Under the pieces are notes generated by a model. That model was not told where the DNA came from, did no database searches, and worked only from the letters and a program-made list of their open reading frames with translations. A program made the translations under genes and the position numbers. This document shows positions 43,830 to 53,482 of a DNA stretch of 64,000 nucleotides, piece after piece (the first letter of the stretch is position 1; each line of letters starts with the position of its first letter). The stretch is from Spirochaetota bacterium (GTDB lineage: Bacteria; Spirochaetota; UBA4802; UBA5550): positions 1 to 64,000 of the forward strand of contig QKCL01000035.1 in NCBI GenBank assembly GCA_003246895.1, read 5' to 3'.

Positions 43830-44508
43830 GCCTCAGAATATTTATTGTTTTCTCCGAAGAATATTTCTCATCGTTTTTCTCATCTCCGTTTTCATCAGAA
43901 TCTGATGTTATTCCAAAAAGAAGATTCAGTTCAGATACACGTCTTTCTATTCTGGAAATTCTTTCATAAACCAGATTCTGAAAAAAATGATGAAATCCTG
44001 TTACCGGAATAGCCACTATCAGACCAAAGGCTGTTGTCAAAAGCGCCTGCCATATTCCTCCTGCAAGAACATTTATATCGGCCTGGCCTCCCAACGCCGC
44101 TATATCCTTAAAAACATAAATCATTCCTATTACTGTACCAAGGAGCCCCATAAGGGGAGCAAGATTGGAAACTGCTGAAAGTATTGAGAGATGCTTTTCC
44201 AGCATGATAACCTGATGCTGGGATTCTACATTTACCGCTTCTTCAAGTATCTTACTGCCCCTCTCAATATTTTTGAGATAGGAATGTGTAACACGTCCTA
44301 TGGCACTTTTTGATTTAGACGACAGGTCAATTGCATCTTTCAATCTTTCATCTCCAACAAGCTTTTTAACCTCTTCAAACATTGTCTTGTTTCTGCTTCT
44401 GGTTAATCTGTAGTATATAGTTCTTTCAATTGCAATGGCGAGAGCTACAATTGAAGATCCGAGAATAAAATACATTACGAAGCCGCCACGGTGTAATAGT
44501 TCCAGCAT
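43807..44508 (-). CDS. exbB: ExbB proton-channel protein
   Basis: This MotA/TolQ/ExbB-family inner-membrane protein has three helices, one near the N-terminus (GGFVMYFILGSSIVALAIAI) and two long ones around LAPLMGLLGTVIGMIYVF and ALLTTAFGLIVAIPVTGF. I chose the ATG at 44508, with GGGAGG 7 bases upstream; an upstream TTG at 44526 is unlikely. It is first in the exbB-exbD-tonB unit controlled by riboswitch C. Confidence 0.93.
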   Translation of the reverse strand: MLELLHRGGFVMYFILGSSIVALAIAIERTIYYRLTRSRNKTMFEEVKKLVGDERLKDAIDLSSKSKSAIGRVTHSYLKNIERGSKILEEAVNVESQHQVIMLEKHLSILSAVSNLAPLMGLLGTVIGMIYVFKDIAALGGQADINVLAGGIWQALLTTAFGLIVAIPVTGFHHFFQNLVYERISRIERRVSELNLLFGITSDSDENGDEKNDEKYSSEKTINILRHADETVS

Positions 44509-44532
44509 ATTATTTCCTCCCAACAATTAATT

Positions 44533-44560
44533 AAAAAACCCCATACCAGTTGGTATGGGG
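44533..44560 (-). terminator. Expression-platform terminator of riboswitch C
   Basis: On the minus strand CCCCATACC pairs perfectly with GGTATGGGG around AACT and is followed by six T. Confidence 0.92.
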
Positions 44561-44619
44561 TCCCATTTTTTCCACATATCATTTAAAGGTGAAGTCATCC
44601 CTACCCCGGATTTCCTCAC

Positions 44620-44780
44620 ATAAAACAGGCAGGTCTTCTGACTCACGGATCATCCTACTAACCACGCCTTCCCGGAATATTCCAGTGACAATCTGTGGCT
44701 TTCGTCCCCGATTACAGCGGTGGGTCCGTACCCGAATTTAACGGGTTTCCCTATTCTCTTCTTAATTCAAAGAAGAACCT
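44620..44780 (-). promoter_or_regulatory. Cobalamin riboswitch C
   Basis: The minus strand shows AGGGAAACCCG, GGTACGGACCCACCGCTGTAA, GCCAC-like TGTCACTGG, GGGAAGGCG and the B12 box GTCAGAAGACCTGCC (near 44643-44629). It controls exbB-exbD-tonB. No CGGCAA RNA element follows this riboswitch. TTGACA at 44830-44825 (minus strand) may be its -35 box. Confidence 0.94.
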
Positions 44781-44842
44781 GATTTATACAAAAGTTATTT
44801 CTAACATCAATTTTTGTAAGAACTTGTCAAGAAAAAAATCAT

Positions 44843-45580
44843 TTAATCTCTGGCTAAATGCACGACCCTGAAGGCAATAATAAAGAAGACAATTCCCAGA
44901 AACAGCAGAACCAGGACAGAAGCCTTGTCCGGCATATCACCATAGGCGGAACTTCTTATTACTGATGATGCATGAGTAAGGGGGATAAAATACAGTATTT
45001 TCTGTACAATTTCAGGCATATTCTTCATGGGGAAAAAAGTACCTCCCAGAAAAGCCATTGGCGTAATTACAAAATTTGACAGCAGTGCCTGATCAGCATG
45101 TGACTTAACCACCATTGCAAGCCCCACTGCCAGTGATGCGAAGAGAAAACTGTTTAGAAATATGCCTGTCCAGAAGAAGATGCCGTAGTGCAGTTTTACT
45201 CCTGAGATGAAACCCACCGCAAGAATTATAGCAACAGCCATGAAAGATCGTGTCATTCCGGCCAGAACTTCTCCTGCAACAAATGCAATATTCCTGACCG
45301 GTGAGGCCTGAAACTCCTCAAAAATCTTCCAGTAAAATCTGGCCACATTGATTTCAGATGCTATTCCGAATGAATAAATCATACTGCTCATCGCCGCAAG
45401 GCCTGGAATCAGAAATTCCATATAGGGCCTGGAGCCCACGTCAAAATTTTTCCCCATGCCGAATCCGAATGCAATGAGATAAAGTGTAGGAGATACCGAC
45501 ATGGAAGCCACCTGCCTCCAGAATTTTCTTCTGAGAATAAGCAGTTCTCTGAGATATATGGCAAAACATTCATTAATCAT
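44843..45580 (-). CDS. ABC-2 type exporter permease, copy 2
   Basis: The 245-residue, six-helix membrane protein is highly similar throughout to the permease at 27302-28036, for example SFGIASEINVARFYWKIFEEFQ against SFGIATEINVARFYWKIFEEFQ (each one substitution apart) and FLGGTFFPMKNMP. It forms an exporter with the ATPase directly upstream (adjacent stop and start). The pair has no riboswitch of its own, in contrast with copy 1. Confidence 0.86.
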   Translation of the reverse strand: MINECFAIYLRELLILRRKFWRQVASMSVSPTLYLIAFGFGMGKNFDVGSRPYMEFLIPGLAAMSSMIYSFGIASEINVARFYWKIFEEFQASPVRNIAFVAGEVLAGMTRSFMAVAIILAVGFISGVKLHYGIFFWTGIFLNSFLFASLAVGLAMVVKSHADQALLSNFVITPMAFLGGTFFPMKNMPEIVQKILYFIPLTHASSVIRSSAYGDMPDKASVLVLLFLGIVFFIIAFRVVHLARD

Positions 45581-46468
45581 TTATAATTCCTTAATTCCGG
45601 ATCCTACATTTCCGTTTCCTGAAAGACCGATCTTTTTACCGGTTATTGCAATGAAGGCGTCTTCCAGATTAACCCTTCTCTTTGTAAATCCCTCATAACC
45701 GCTGGCAATAAACCTGTTGGCATCCTCGGATGACTGGAAAAACTCGGTATAGAGCCCGTCCTCCCCGAGTATGTCAACGGCCCAGCTTCCAAGCTTTTCC
45801 ATAAAGGAGGCAGGAGTGTTCACTGCAACTATTTCCCCCTTTTCCAGAAAGGCAACCCTCTCTGCAAGGAACTCAGCTTCCTCAATATAATGGGTTGTCA
45901 GAAAGATTGTCGTGCCGTCCTGCTGTATCTTTTTGATGAGAGACCAGATTTTACGCCTTATCCCCGGATCAAGCCCTGTAGTAGGCTCATCAAGAAAAAT
46001 TATTCTGGGAGAATGAAGCATTGCCCTTGCAACCATGACCCTTCGTTTGAGGCCTCCTGAAAGATGTTTCACTAGGCTTTCAGATCTGTCACTCATATCA
46101 ATGTATCCGAGAAGAGCCTCAATCCTCTCTTTTCTGTCGCTTTTCTTCATGCCGAAAAGCCGCCCATGTATATCAAGATTCTGCCTCACCGTTAGTTCGG
46201 GATCAAGATTTATGACCTGAGGCACAAGGCCGAACTGTCTCCTTGATTCAATTCTGTTGATCTCAATGTCCTTCCCGTTCAGAAGGGCAGTTCCGGACGT
46301 GGCCCTGGAGAGGCCGGTGAGAATTCTTATTGTAGTCGTTTTACCCGATCCGTTGGGCCCCAGATATGCGAAGAGCTCACCAGGTGCCACATTAAGATTT
46401 ATCCCCTTGAGGGCCTCAACCTTTTTGAATTTCTTTTTTAAATTTTTAATTTCAATAATATTGTCCAT
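45581..46468 (-). CDS. ABC exporter ATPase, copy 2
   Basis: A standard ABC ATPase: Walker A GPNGSGKTT, signature HLSGGLKRRV, Walker B IIFLDEP, H-loop TTHY, and the accessory NLEDAFIAITG shared with copy 1. The C-terminus ends shortly after and lacks the histidine-rich tail. I prefer the ATG at 46468 (MDNIIEIKNLKKK); the frame is open to 46522 and overlaps the upstream small gene if that longer start is used. It exports an unknown substrate with the adjacent permease. Confidence 0.88.
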   Translation of the reverse strand: MDNIIEIKNLKKKFKKVEALKGINLNVAPGELFAYLGPNGSGKTTTIRILTGLSRATSGTALLNGKDIEINRIESRRQFGLVPQVINLDPELTVRQNLDIHGRLFGMKKSDRKERIEALLGYIDMSDRSESLVKHLSGGLKRRVMVARAMLHSPRIIFLDEPTTGLDPGIRRKIWSLIKKIQQDGTTIFLTTHYIEEAEFLAERVAFLEKGEIVAVNTPASFMEKLGSWAVDILGEDGLYTEFFQSSEDANRFIASGYEGFTKRRVNLEDAFIAITGKKIGLSGNGNVGSGIKEL

Positions 46469-46484
46469 GCAAACCCGATACATG

Positions 46485-46745
46485 CTATTTATTCTTTTTT
46501 TGTGGCCGCAGTCCCTTGACAACTTTTATGCAGAGGGAAAGAAGAATGACTATGAAGCCAGCCCTGAAAATGCCAAGACTCACAAAGAGATGTCTGTCTT
46601 GTGAAGCTATTGAAGCAGGGTCAGTCCCACTGTAAATAACATCAAGTATTATGTAGTCATATAAGAGGCTTGCGATAAGAAGGAGAGATCCCACAATCAT
46701 CATTTTCAGTTCAAAGGTCATTTGCAGTTTAAAAATACTTTTCAT
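46485..46745 (-). CDS. Small two-helix membrane protein, unknown
   Basis: The 86-residue protein has hydrophobic segments near residues 15-36 and 51-75 and a basic C-terminus (GLRPQKKNK). No family recognised. It is first in the exporter copy 2 unit, 16 bases upstream of the ATPase start used here, so it may be an accessory subunit. Confidence 0.55.
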   Translation of the reverse strand: MKSIFKLQMTFELKMMIVGSLLLIASLLYDYIILDVIYSGTDPASIASQDRHLFVSLGIFRAGFIVILLSLCIKVVKGLRPQKKNK

Positions 46746-46817
46746 TTATAGCCACCTCGCAGATTTTAACTAAAGCTATTCACCGATACCATAGATACAA
46801 GCAGAATATTCAATCAT

Positions 46818-46841
46818 AAAAAAAAATGCCCCTCAGGGGCA
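46818..46841 (-). terminator. Intrinsic terminator after the RND gene
   Basis: On the minus strand the stem TGCCCCT/AGGGGCA is followed by nine T, 5 bases after the RND stop codon. Confidence 0.88.
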
Positions 46842-46845
46842 CTTT

Positions 46846-49800
46846 TCACTTCTTCTTTCTTATTATGAGTTTATTGAGAATACCCTTTTTACAGCTTTTC
46901 GGTGCCCCGCCAGATCCCTCTTCAGTTTCAGAACCGAAAATTGTGGGTCTCATATGGATTCCTAGCGGACACAAAAGACGGCATGTTCCCCTTTTTACAT
47001 CCTCTGCGATATTGTAAAAGCATGGAACAAGTACGAGTGTTATTACCGTGGCAAAAATAAGTCCGTATCCGAATCCAAGGGCAAGAGGAGCCACCATATA
47101 GTTTTTGTCACCTATACCGTATATACTCGGCAGAAGCCCCAGAACAGTGGTTCCTGTTGTAAGGATAATGGGCCTGAGGCGCAGCACGGCAGCCTCCGCA
47201 ATTGCATCCTTCAGACTGTGATCCTCATCCCGTTTCAGATTTATAAATTCAACGAGTGTAACCGTATTGCTGACTATTACACCTGCAAGGCTGAAGAGCG
47301 CAAGGATACTCATAAAACAGAGAGGCTCTCCATGAAGGAACAGCGCCCCGATTACTCCGATAAAAGCAAATGGTATGGCACTCATTACAACAAACGGCAC
47401 CATCAGGGATTTAAAAAAGACAGCCAGTATAATAAAGATGACCACAAGGGCTATCTGGAAGAACACTCCAAGTTCAGACAAGCTTTCCTTTGTGTCCTCC
47501 TGTTCTCCACCGTATGAAACAAAATAATCGGGATATTTTTTTGATATGCCGGAGAATTTCATTGCCAGATCCTTATTTACCGCCATTGAATTTGTCTTTG
47601 CAAGATCTACATTGGCTTTTACCTGCACTATACGCTTGTAATTCAGTCTGTTTATCTGTGAATAACCGGGCTGTGTAACCCTCTTTGTCACCATCCCAAG
47701 AGGAATCAGTCCTCCCTGATTGTTGGAGATCATTACTTCGTTAAGCCCCTTCATTCTTTTCCGTGTATTTTCATTGAAACGGACTCTCAGTGTTATTTCA
47801 TCCTCTCCGTCTCGGACAGTGGTTGCCTGTGCTCCCTCAAAGGATGCATTTATTGATGTTGCGATATCCCTGACAGAAAGCTTTGCCCTGGTAGCGAGGA
47901 GCTCATCGGTTTTGTACCTGAACTCTGTCTTTCCCGGTTCAAAGTCCGACCTTATATCAAATACTCCCTTTACTGTTTTAAGGTAGGAGATATATTCACC
48001 GGCTATTTTGTTGAGGGTATCAAAATCCTTACCCCTTATCTCTATATTTATCGGATCCCCCACCGGCGGTCCCGACTCCTGTACCGCAACATTGACACGC
48101 ATATTGCCGGCTATTTCACCTTTTGACTGTGCCGTACTTATGTCACGCCGCAACTGTTCCTCTATTTCGGATGCTATCCGATCCCTGTCCTTTTCAGGTG
48201 TGAGATAAATAAATATAGTTGATTTATGGGTTCCGTCTCCGGGCTTTGGATCAAGCCCATCCGCAACTTCGGTACCTACCCTTGAGTAAAAACACTCAAG
48301 TTCCTTTTTAGGAAGCTTTCCTATTATTGCTTCAATTTTTTTAATCTCCCTCAGGTTGGCATCAAGGTTTCTGCTGTTGGGAAGATAGGTTTTGATCTCA
48401 ATATTCTCGGATCCACCTCCTGGAAAGAATACAAAACCGACTACAGGGAGAAGTTTTAATGACGCCACAAGAAGCAGAAAGAGAGACAATACTGTTACAT
48501 ACCGGAACTTCAGCATGAACTTCAAAAATTTCATATACTTAAGCTGAACCCTGCCGAATAGACCCTTCTCCAGTCTCTCTCCGTCTTCAAGAACAGTAGC
48601 CTCTTCCTCCCTGCCTTCATGTTTGTGCCCTTTCATGAATGAATCAAGAATCGAAGGAAGCAGAAAAAGGGCCACAATCCATGAAGCGGCAAGGCATATC
48701 ATTACCACCATTGGTATATACTTTATGAATTTACCCATTATTCCTGTTAAAAGCATGAGGGGTGTAAATGCCGCTGAAATACATAGGAATGTAACAGTAA
48801 CAGGCCACACAAGCTCCTTCACGCATTTCATTATTGCTTCATTTTTTCTCATGCCCATTTCATAATACCGGTGAGCGTTTTCTGAAATTACTATTCCAAA
48901 ATCAACAATCATTCCAAGAACCATTATCATTCCGAAGAGACTGACAACATTAAGAGTTACACCGAAATAGCCCATACCGATAAAGGCGAACATAAATACC
49001 AGGGGGATAGTTGCAGTCACTATTATGGCCATCCTCATCCCAAGAAAAAAGAAAAGAATTGCAGCAAGGAGTATAAAACCGGTAATGGCATTTGTCACAA
49101 CCGATTCAATATTATTGCGGGTAAATTCACTCCTGTCGTTGAACATCTCAAGTTTCACATTTGCAACATCAGGATTAACATAAACCTTCATCTTCTCCTT
49201 GATTTTATCAGCCAGGACAAGCTCATCGGCACTTCTCTTTTTCCAGATTCTGAAAACAACAGCCCGCTTTCCGGTATATCTTTCCAGTATGTCCGGTTCT
49301 TCCACAGTATCCTTTACTGTGGCAATATCCCTTATGCGTGCAGAATATCCTGCATCATTTGAAACAATAACCGTATCAAGCACCTCATTAATATTATTGA
49401 ACTGCCCCTTTGTTCTGAGTGTGTACTCATCATCACCGATTCTCAGAGGCCCTCCGGGGAGGTCTATATTTCTGTCTGAAAGTTTCCTTGTCACATCGTT
49501 CATACCGAGACGGTATTTAGCCAGTTTGCCCGGATCAACTTCTATGAGGAACTCCCTGTCATAGAATCCGAACTTCTCCACTTCTGCCACACCATTAATG
49601 TCATAGAGGAAATCTTCAAGTCCGTCTCCTACATCCCGGAGCTTCTTCAATGAGATATCTTCATTTTTTGCAATAATTGCCACATCTATGACCTGGGTCT
49701 TGTCAACCTTGATCTCCTCTACAACCGGGTCATCTGCATTATCCGGAAGCCCCTCTACCAGATCTACGCTGTCCTTTATATCCTGAATCACCTTATCCTT

Positions 49801-50106
49801 GTGGGGATGGCCCTTTTCAATATACACAGCAAGAACCGATACGTTTTCAATATTATAGGACCTTACTTTTTCAATGCCGTCAATTTCCCTGAGTTTCTTC
49901 TCAATGGGTATGGTAATGAGGCTTTCAAGTTCATCGGGGGAACCGCCGGGATATACAGTCTTTATGCTCACCATGTCAAAACTGACTTCCGGAAATGATT
50001 CCCTGTTCAGACCGGATATTGTCATGAACCCAAGAAGATAGATGAGTCCGATGAGAAGACCCACGACGAGCTTTTCCTTTATCAGATACTGTATAATACC
50101 AACCAT
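46846..50106 (-). CDS. RND-family efflux transporter (AcrB/CzcA type)
   Basis: The 1086-residue inner-membrane transporter has the RND pattern: helix 1 (VVGLLIGLIYLLGFMTISG), large periplasmic loop, helices 2-6, second loop, helices 8-12. The relay helix reads GMIMVLGMIVDFGIVISEN: one Asp is present, but the second Asp of HAE1 pumps (VDD) is Phe, as in several metal or lipid-type RNDs. No membrane-fusion protein or outer-membrane factor is adjacent, so partners must be elsewhere or absent. A His-containing cytosolic loop (KGHKHEGREEE) lies mid-protein. Substrate unknown. Confidence 0.88.
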   Translation of the reverse strand: MVGIIQYLIKEKLVVGLLIGLIYLLGFMTISGLNRESFPEVSFDMVSIKTVYPGGSPDELESLITIPIEKKLREIDGIEKVRSYNIENVSVLAVYIEKGHPHKDKVIQDIKDSVDLVEGLPDNADDPVVEEIKVDKTQVIDVAIIAKNEDISLKKLRDVGDGLEDFLYDINGVAEVEKFGFYDREFLIEVDPGKLAKYRLGMNDVTRKLSDRNIDLPGGPLRIGDDEYTLRTKGQFNNINEVLDTVIVSNDAGYSARIRDIATVKDTVEEPDILERYTGKRAVVFRIWKKRSADELVLADKIKEKMKVYVNPDVANVKLEMFNDRSEFTRNNIESVVTNAITGFILLAAILFFFLGMRMAIIVTATIPLVFMFAFIGMGYFGVTLNVVSLFGMIMVLGMIVDFGIVISENAHRYYEMGMRKNEAIMKCVKELVWPVTVTFLCISAAFTPLMLLTGIMGKFIKYIPMVVMICLAASWIVALFLLPSILDSFMKGHKHEGREEEATVLEDGERLEKGLFGRVQLKYMKFLKFMLKFRYVTVLSLFLLLVASLKLLPVVGFVFFPGGGSENIEIKTYLPNSRNLDANLREIKKIEAIIGKLPKKELECFYSRVGTEVADGLDPKPGDGTHKSTIFIYLTPEKDRDRIASEIEEQLRRDISTAQSKGEIAGNMRVNVAVQESGPPVGDPINIEIRGKDFDTLNKIAGEYISYLKTVKGVFDIRSDFEPGKTEFRYKTDELLATRAKLSVRDIATSINASFEGAQATTVRDGEDEITLRVRFNENTRKRMKGLNEVMISNNQGGLIPLGMVTKRVTQPGYSQINRLNYKRIVQVKANVDLAKTNSMAVNKDLAMKFSGISKKYPDYFVSYGGEQEDTKESLSELGVFFQIALVVIFIILAVFFKSLMVPFVVMSAIPFAFIGVIGALFLHGEPLCFMSILALFSLAGVIVSNTVTLVEFINLKRDEDHSLKDAIAEAAVLRLRPIILTTGTTVLGLLPSIYGIGDKNYMVAPLALGFGYGLIFATVITLVLVPCFYNIAEDVKRGTCRLLCPLGIHMRPTIFGSETEEGSGGAPKSCKKGILNKLIIRKKK

Positions 50107-50299
50107 TTTTCAACCCTCATGACAAAACTGTATTTAAATAAAAATATAAATTTTTAAAAATTATTTTCATAAATTGCTCAAATATAACGCATTCAGTCAA
50201 GTTTAATTTTACAAACAGACCTTGTCTGTATGTATTATAGTTCTATAAGACTTCAGTAATTAAATTGACAGAACCCTCCCAAAGAATAAAGTACCATCC

Positions 50300-50719
50300 A
50301 TGAAAAAAATAATAACAATACTTCTGATATCAGTCAGTGCATACGCCGGCATATCATTCAATACAGCAAAGCTTCTTATCAATGGAAAAAAATTTACTGC
50401 AGAAATAGCCGATACCAACGAAAGAAGGGAACACGGCCTCATGTACCGGAAATTTTTACCGGAAAACAGAGCCATGATTTTTATTCATGATGATGAGGAT
50501 TACTATTCATACTGGATGAAAAACTGTTTCATAAGCCTGGATATGGTTTTTTTAAACAGCCGGAAAGAGGTAGTGCACATATTTTATGATGTGCCGCCGT
50601 GCAGGGAAATATTCTGCAGCACCTACAGAACTCCGGTTAAGGCAAAATATATCATAGAGTTCAATTCCGGTACTGCAAAAAGATTAGGGATCAGAAAAGG
50701 AACAGTTGCCCGTTTCTGA
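50300..50719 (+). CDS. Secreted DUF192 protein
   Basis: The 139-residue protein has a short signal peptide (to about residue 17, SAYAG) and the DUF192 domain: EIADTNERREHGLMYRKFL, then MIFIHDDEDYYSYWMKNCFI and SLDMVFLNSRKEVVHI. The family is widespread and its function is unknown. It is isolated on the plus strand and converges on the chemoreceptor gene with a 12-base gap. Confidence 0.87.
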   Translation: MKKIITILLISVSAYAGISFNTAKLLINGKKFTAEIADTNERREHGLMYRKFLPENRAMIFIHDDEDYYSYWMKNCFISLDMVFLNSRKEVVHIFYDVPPCREIFCSTYRTPVKAKYIIEFNSGTAKRLGIRKGTVARF

Positions 50720-50731
50720 TCCGTTTCAGAA

Positions 50732-52507
50732 CTACTTATTCAGAACAAAAAATGCAAGTGATTCATGAAGTCTTTCCGCATCTGCTTCTATTTTTCTGGA
50801 AAGTGACGCAAGTTCCTCAGCCTCTGAAGCAGTATGCTGAATCATGTCATTCATGTTCCCTATGGATTTAACAATTTCATTTGTGGCAGTTTTCTGTTCA
50901 TCAGTGGTTGTATGAATGATATCAGATGTATTCTTAACTATTGTTGTTTCACTTGTGACTCTCTGATTCATTTCACCCTGACGTTTCATGAGTGAATCAA
51001 TGGATGACATCATTTCATTAATGACATTGATTCCGTCCATGATTGTCTTGATTTTTGAAACAGTGTCCTCTGCAGTTTTTAGATTCTCGCCGATTTCCCT
51101 GTTATTAACAAGAATGAGAGAACTGATATCACCGGTACTTGTAGCAGTCTGGTCTGCAAGTTTTGAAATCTCATCGGCAACAACTGCAAAGCCCTTTCCG
51201 GCCTCTCCTGCCCTGGCCGATTCGATAGCAGCATTCAACGAAAGAAGATTTATTTTGTCGGAGATATCATTTATGATATCCACAATGTTTTTCATCTTTT
51301 CGGAACTGTCCATGACCATGCCCAACTTCTGGTTCATGCTCACAATGGATTCCTCTCCATTTTTTGCCTCCAGGCTGATCGATTCGATCTTGCCTCTAGA
51401 ACTTACCATATTCTCATTAACATCCCTGATAAGGGCGGAGAGTTCATCAAGCAGTGTTGTAAACTGGACAACAACATCAAACTGATTCTTGGCTCCATCG
51501 GCAATCTGATCCATGCCTGCTGAAACCTCTTCGATTGAGGCGGTCATTTCCTCTATTGAAGCAGCCTGTCCCTGTGCATGTTCAACAAAACTGCCTGAGG
51601 ATCTGGACATGCTTTCTGAGGCGGTTTTAAGCCCCTTGGAGATGACATCTATTTCATTTAATACCTTCTTCACCTGATCTACAAGTTTACACAATGATTT
51701 GGATATCTCGCCCATCTCATCTTTTGACCTGATATTTATCTCACAGGTAAGATCACCGGAACCTATCTGTTTTATTATTTTTAAAATTTTCTCAACTGAA
51801 CTGTTTATTCGTCCAACCATTACACGTCCAATGATCAAAACAATCAGGACAACTCCGCCGGAAACTCCAAGTACCATAAACATGGTCTTGTTTTTATTTG
51901 CCTTGAGTTCAGCCTGAATCTCCTTGAGCTCGGCTTCAATATCATCAGTATATGTACCGCCGCATACTGTCCATTTCCATGGTTCATAATACTTCGTATA
52001 AACTATCTTCTCGCTTATCTCTTTGGTGGTTGGTTTTTCATAATAATAAGACACAAAACCTCCCCCCTCCCTTGCGGTATCCATCAGTGCAGCCCTGAAT
52101 TTGAACCCTTTTACATCTTTTCTTTCAAGGCTTGCAACTGTTCCCCAGAATTTTCTATTGGTACCGTGAAATGCCCATATCCATGAGTTGTCCTTCTGGA
52201 GCTCATATGCAAAGAAATATCCGCTGCCGTTGTCATACCTGAGCTTTGCCACATGATCCTTCGCTCTGTTCATTCGCTCTTCAATGGAAAGGTCTTTCAG
52301 TTCATCACAGTACTTGACCGAATCATATGCTATTTCTACAAGATTCTTAAGGTAGTCCTTTTTGGAACTGTAGAGCTGCTTTCGGGAATTTTCAAATCGC
52401 AGCTGATATGAACGATTAATAGAAAATACTACAAGCAGCAGAATGATAGCAGCAAGAGCTGTGAGTGAGCTGAGATTTAGCAGATAAATTTTATTTTTTA
52501 ACTTCAT
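50732..52507 (-). CDS. Methyl-accepting chemotaxis protein with Cache sensor
   Basis: The 591-residue protein has an N-terminal helix (about residues 8-30), a periplasmic single-Cache-like domain (about 35-200, with [19 protein letters not shown] and [13 protein letters not shown]), a second helix (about 206-228), a HAMP domain and the MCP signalling domain. The signalling hairpin tip [20 protein letters not shown] is canonical. It senses a small periplasmic ligand; Cache_2 relatives often bind organic acids or amines. It is monocistronic. Confidence 0.94.
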   Translation of the reverse strand: MKLKNKIYLLNLSSLTALAAIILLLVVFSINRSYQLRFENSRKQLYSSKKDYLKNLVEIAYDSVKYCDELKDLSIEERMNRAKDHVAKLRYDNGSGYFFAYELQKDNSWIWAFHGTNRKFWGTVASLERKDVKGFKFRAALMDTAREGGGFVSYYYEKPTTKEISEKIVYTKYYEPWKWTVCGGTYTDDIEAELKEIQAELKANKNKTMFMVLGVSGGVVLIVLIIGRVMVGRINSSVEKILKIIKQIGSGDLTCEINIRSKDEMGEISKSLCKLVDQVKKVLNEIDVISKGLKTASESMSRSSGSFVEHAQGQAASIEEMTASIEEVSAGMDQIADGAKNQFDVVVQFTTLLDELSALIRDVNENMVSSRGKIESISLEAKNGEESIVSMNQKLGMVMDSSEKMKNIVDIINDISDKINLLSLNAAIESARAGEAGKGFAVVADEISKLADQTATSTGDISSLILVNNREIGENLKTAEDTVSKIKTIMDGINVINEMMSSIDSLMKRQGEMNQRVTSETTIVKNTSDIIHTTTDEQKTATNEIVKSIGNMNDMIQHTASEAEELASLSRKIEADAERLHESLAFFVLNK

Positions 52508-52699
52508 CTTTCATTCCTTGAATAGTGCAGACACACTTAATTGTCGGATATAAAAACTGGATTCTCCAATAGAGAATCACATTAAGTGATAATTACAAGA
52601 AATTTTTTTACTTTTGAATACTTCATGAAAATATTTTATAAATCTTGACTTCTGGAAATTCCATTTTAATTATATCCCGGTCAATATATGGATTAAAAA

Positions 52700-53482
52700 A
52701 TGAATACCACAAAGATAGAGATATCAAAAATATCTGACCTAAATGATCATGACAGGGACATAATAAACAGCTTTGTCATCTCGCATATGGAAAGAACTCT
52801 CCCTGACAGGGACTTCAACTCTCAATTAATGTCAAAACATCTCAGAGATACCGATTTTGTCACAATCGCATGGAACGTTACAGATCATGGCAAAGTTCCG
52901 GCTGGAGCAATATACTTTCGAATAACCAAACCTGAATTTATGCGGTCAAAAGTGCTTTTCATGATCTGTGCAGTAATTGCGACTGACAATGAATCTTCCG
53001 GTCTTGCAAGCAGGCTTGCATACATTACAGTAAAAAAATCAATGGGAATTATTCCCGTCATGCCTCTTGTATTTGTCTGCCGCACTGCAATACCAAGACT
53101 GGTTTCCGGATGGATAAATAATTCCGGAGCATGGCCCAGAATCAGGGAAGATGCACCTGCACGGATAAAGGATCTGGCGGATAAACTGGCACAGTTATTT
53201 TACCCCAATTCGGAATATGACAGGGAACAGATGATGTTTCATAACTGCTATGGTTTCTCCAGAGAATGGTCATATGAAATAAACTATGATTCCATAAAAT
53301 CAAAAGATGAAAAAATCAACGACTACTTCAGGGATAAAATTTTCTTTGAAAAGGACGGGAAACTTTTCACTTCAGCGCATGCACTGTTCATGATTTCTGA
53401 AATAACCATATGGAAAGTCCTGAAATACCTGATAATAAAAAAAACTAGGATCCCAGGCCTCCAGCCAGGACACCAAGTCTGA
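52700..53482 (+). CDS. Uncharacterised protein, possibly GNAT-like
   Basis: The 260-residue cytosolic protein is not firmly recognised. The middle (FMICAVIATDNESSGLASRLAYITVKKSM) resembles the strand-helix core of an acetyltransferase, with a possible acyl-CoA loop, but the classical Q/RxxGxG/A is absent. The last 38 bases overlap the convergent MocR gene. Its 5' region from 52508 includes poorly conserved AT-rich sequence. Treat the family as tentative. Confidence 0.55.
   Translation: MNTTKIEISKISDLNDHDRDIINSFVISHMERTLPDRDFNSQLMSKHLRDTDFVTIAWNVTDHGKVPAGAIYFRITKPEFMRSKVLFMICAVIATDNESSGLASRLAYITVKKSMGIIPVMPLVFVCRTAIPRLVSGWINNSGAWPRIREDAPARIKDLADKLAQLFYPNSEYDREQMMFHNCYGFSREWSYEINYDSIKSKDEKINDYFRDKIFFEKDGKLFTSAHALFMISEITIWKVLKYLIIKKTRIPGLQPGHQV

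Noticed and set aside
22015-44560. CRISPR-like or transposon-end repeats suggested by the recurring riboswitch and hairpin sequences
   Set aside because: The repeats are explained by three cobalamin riboswitches, their terminators and the CGGCAA element. No spacers, target-site duplications or transposase genes are present.
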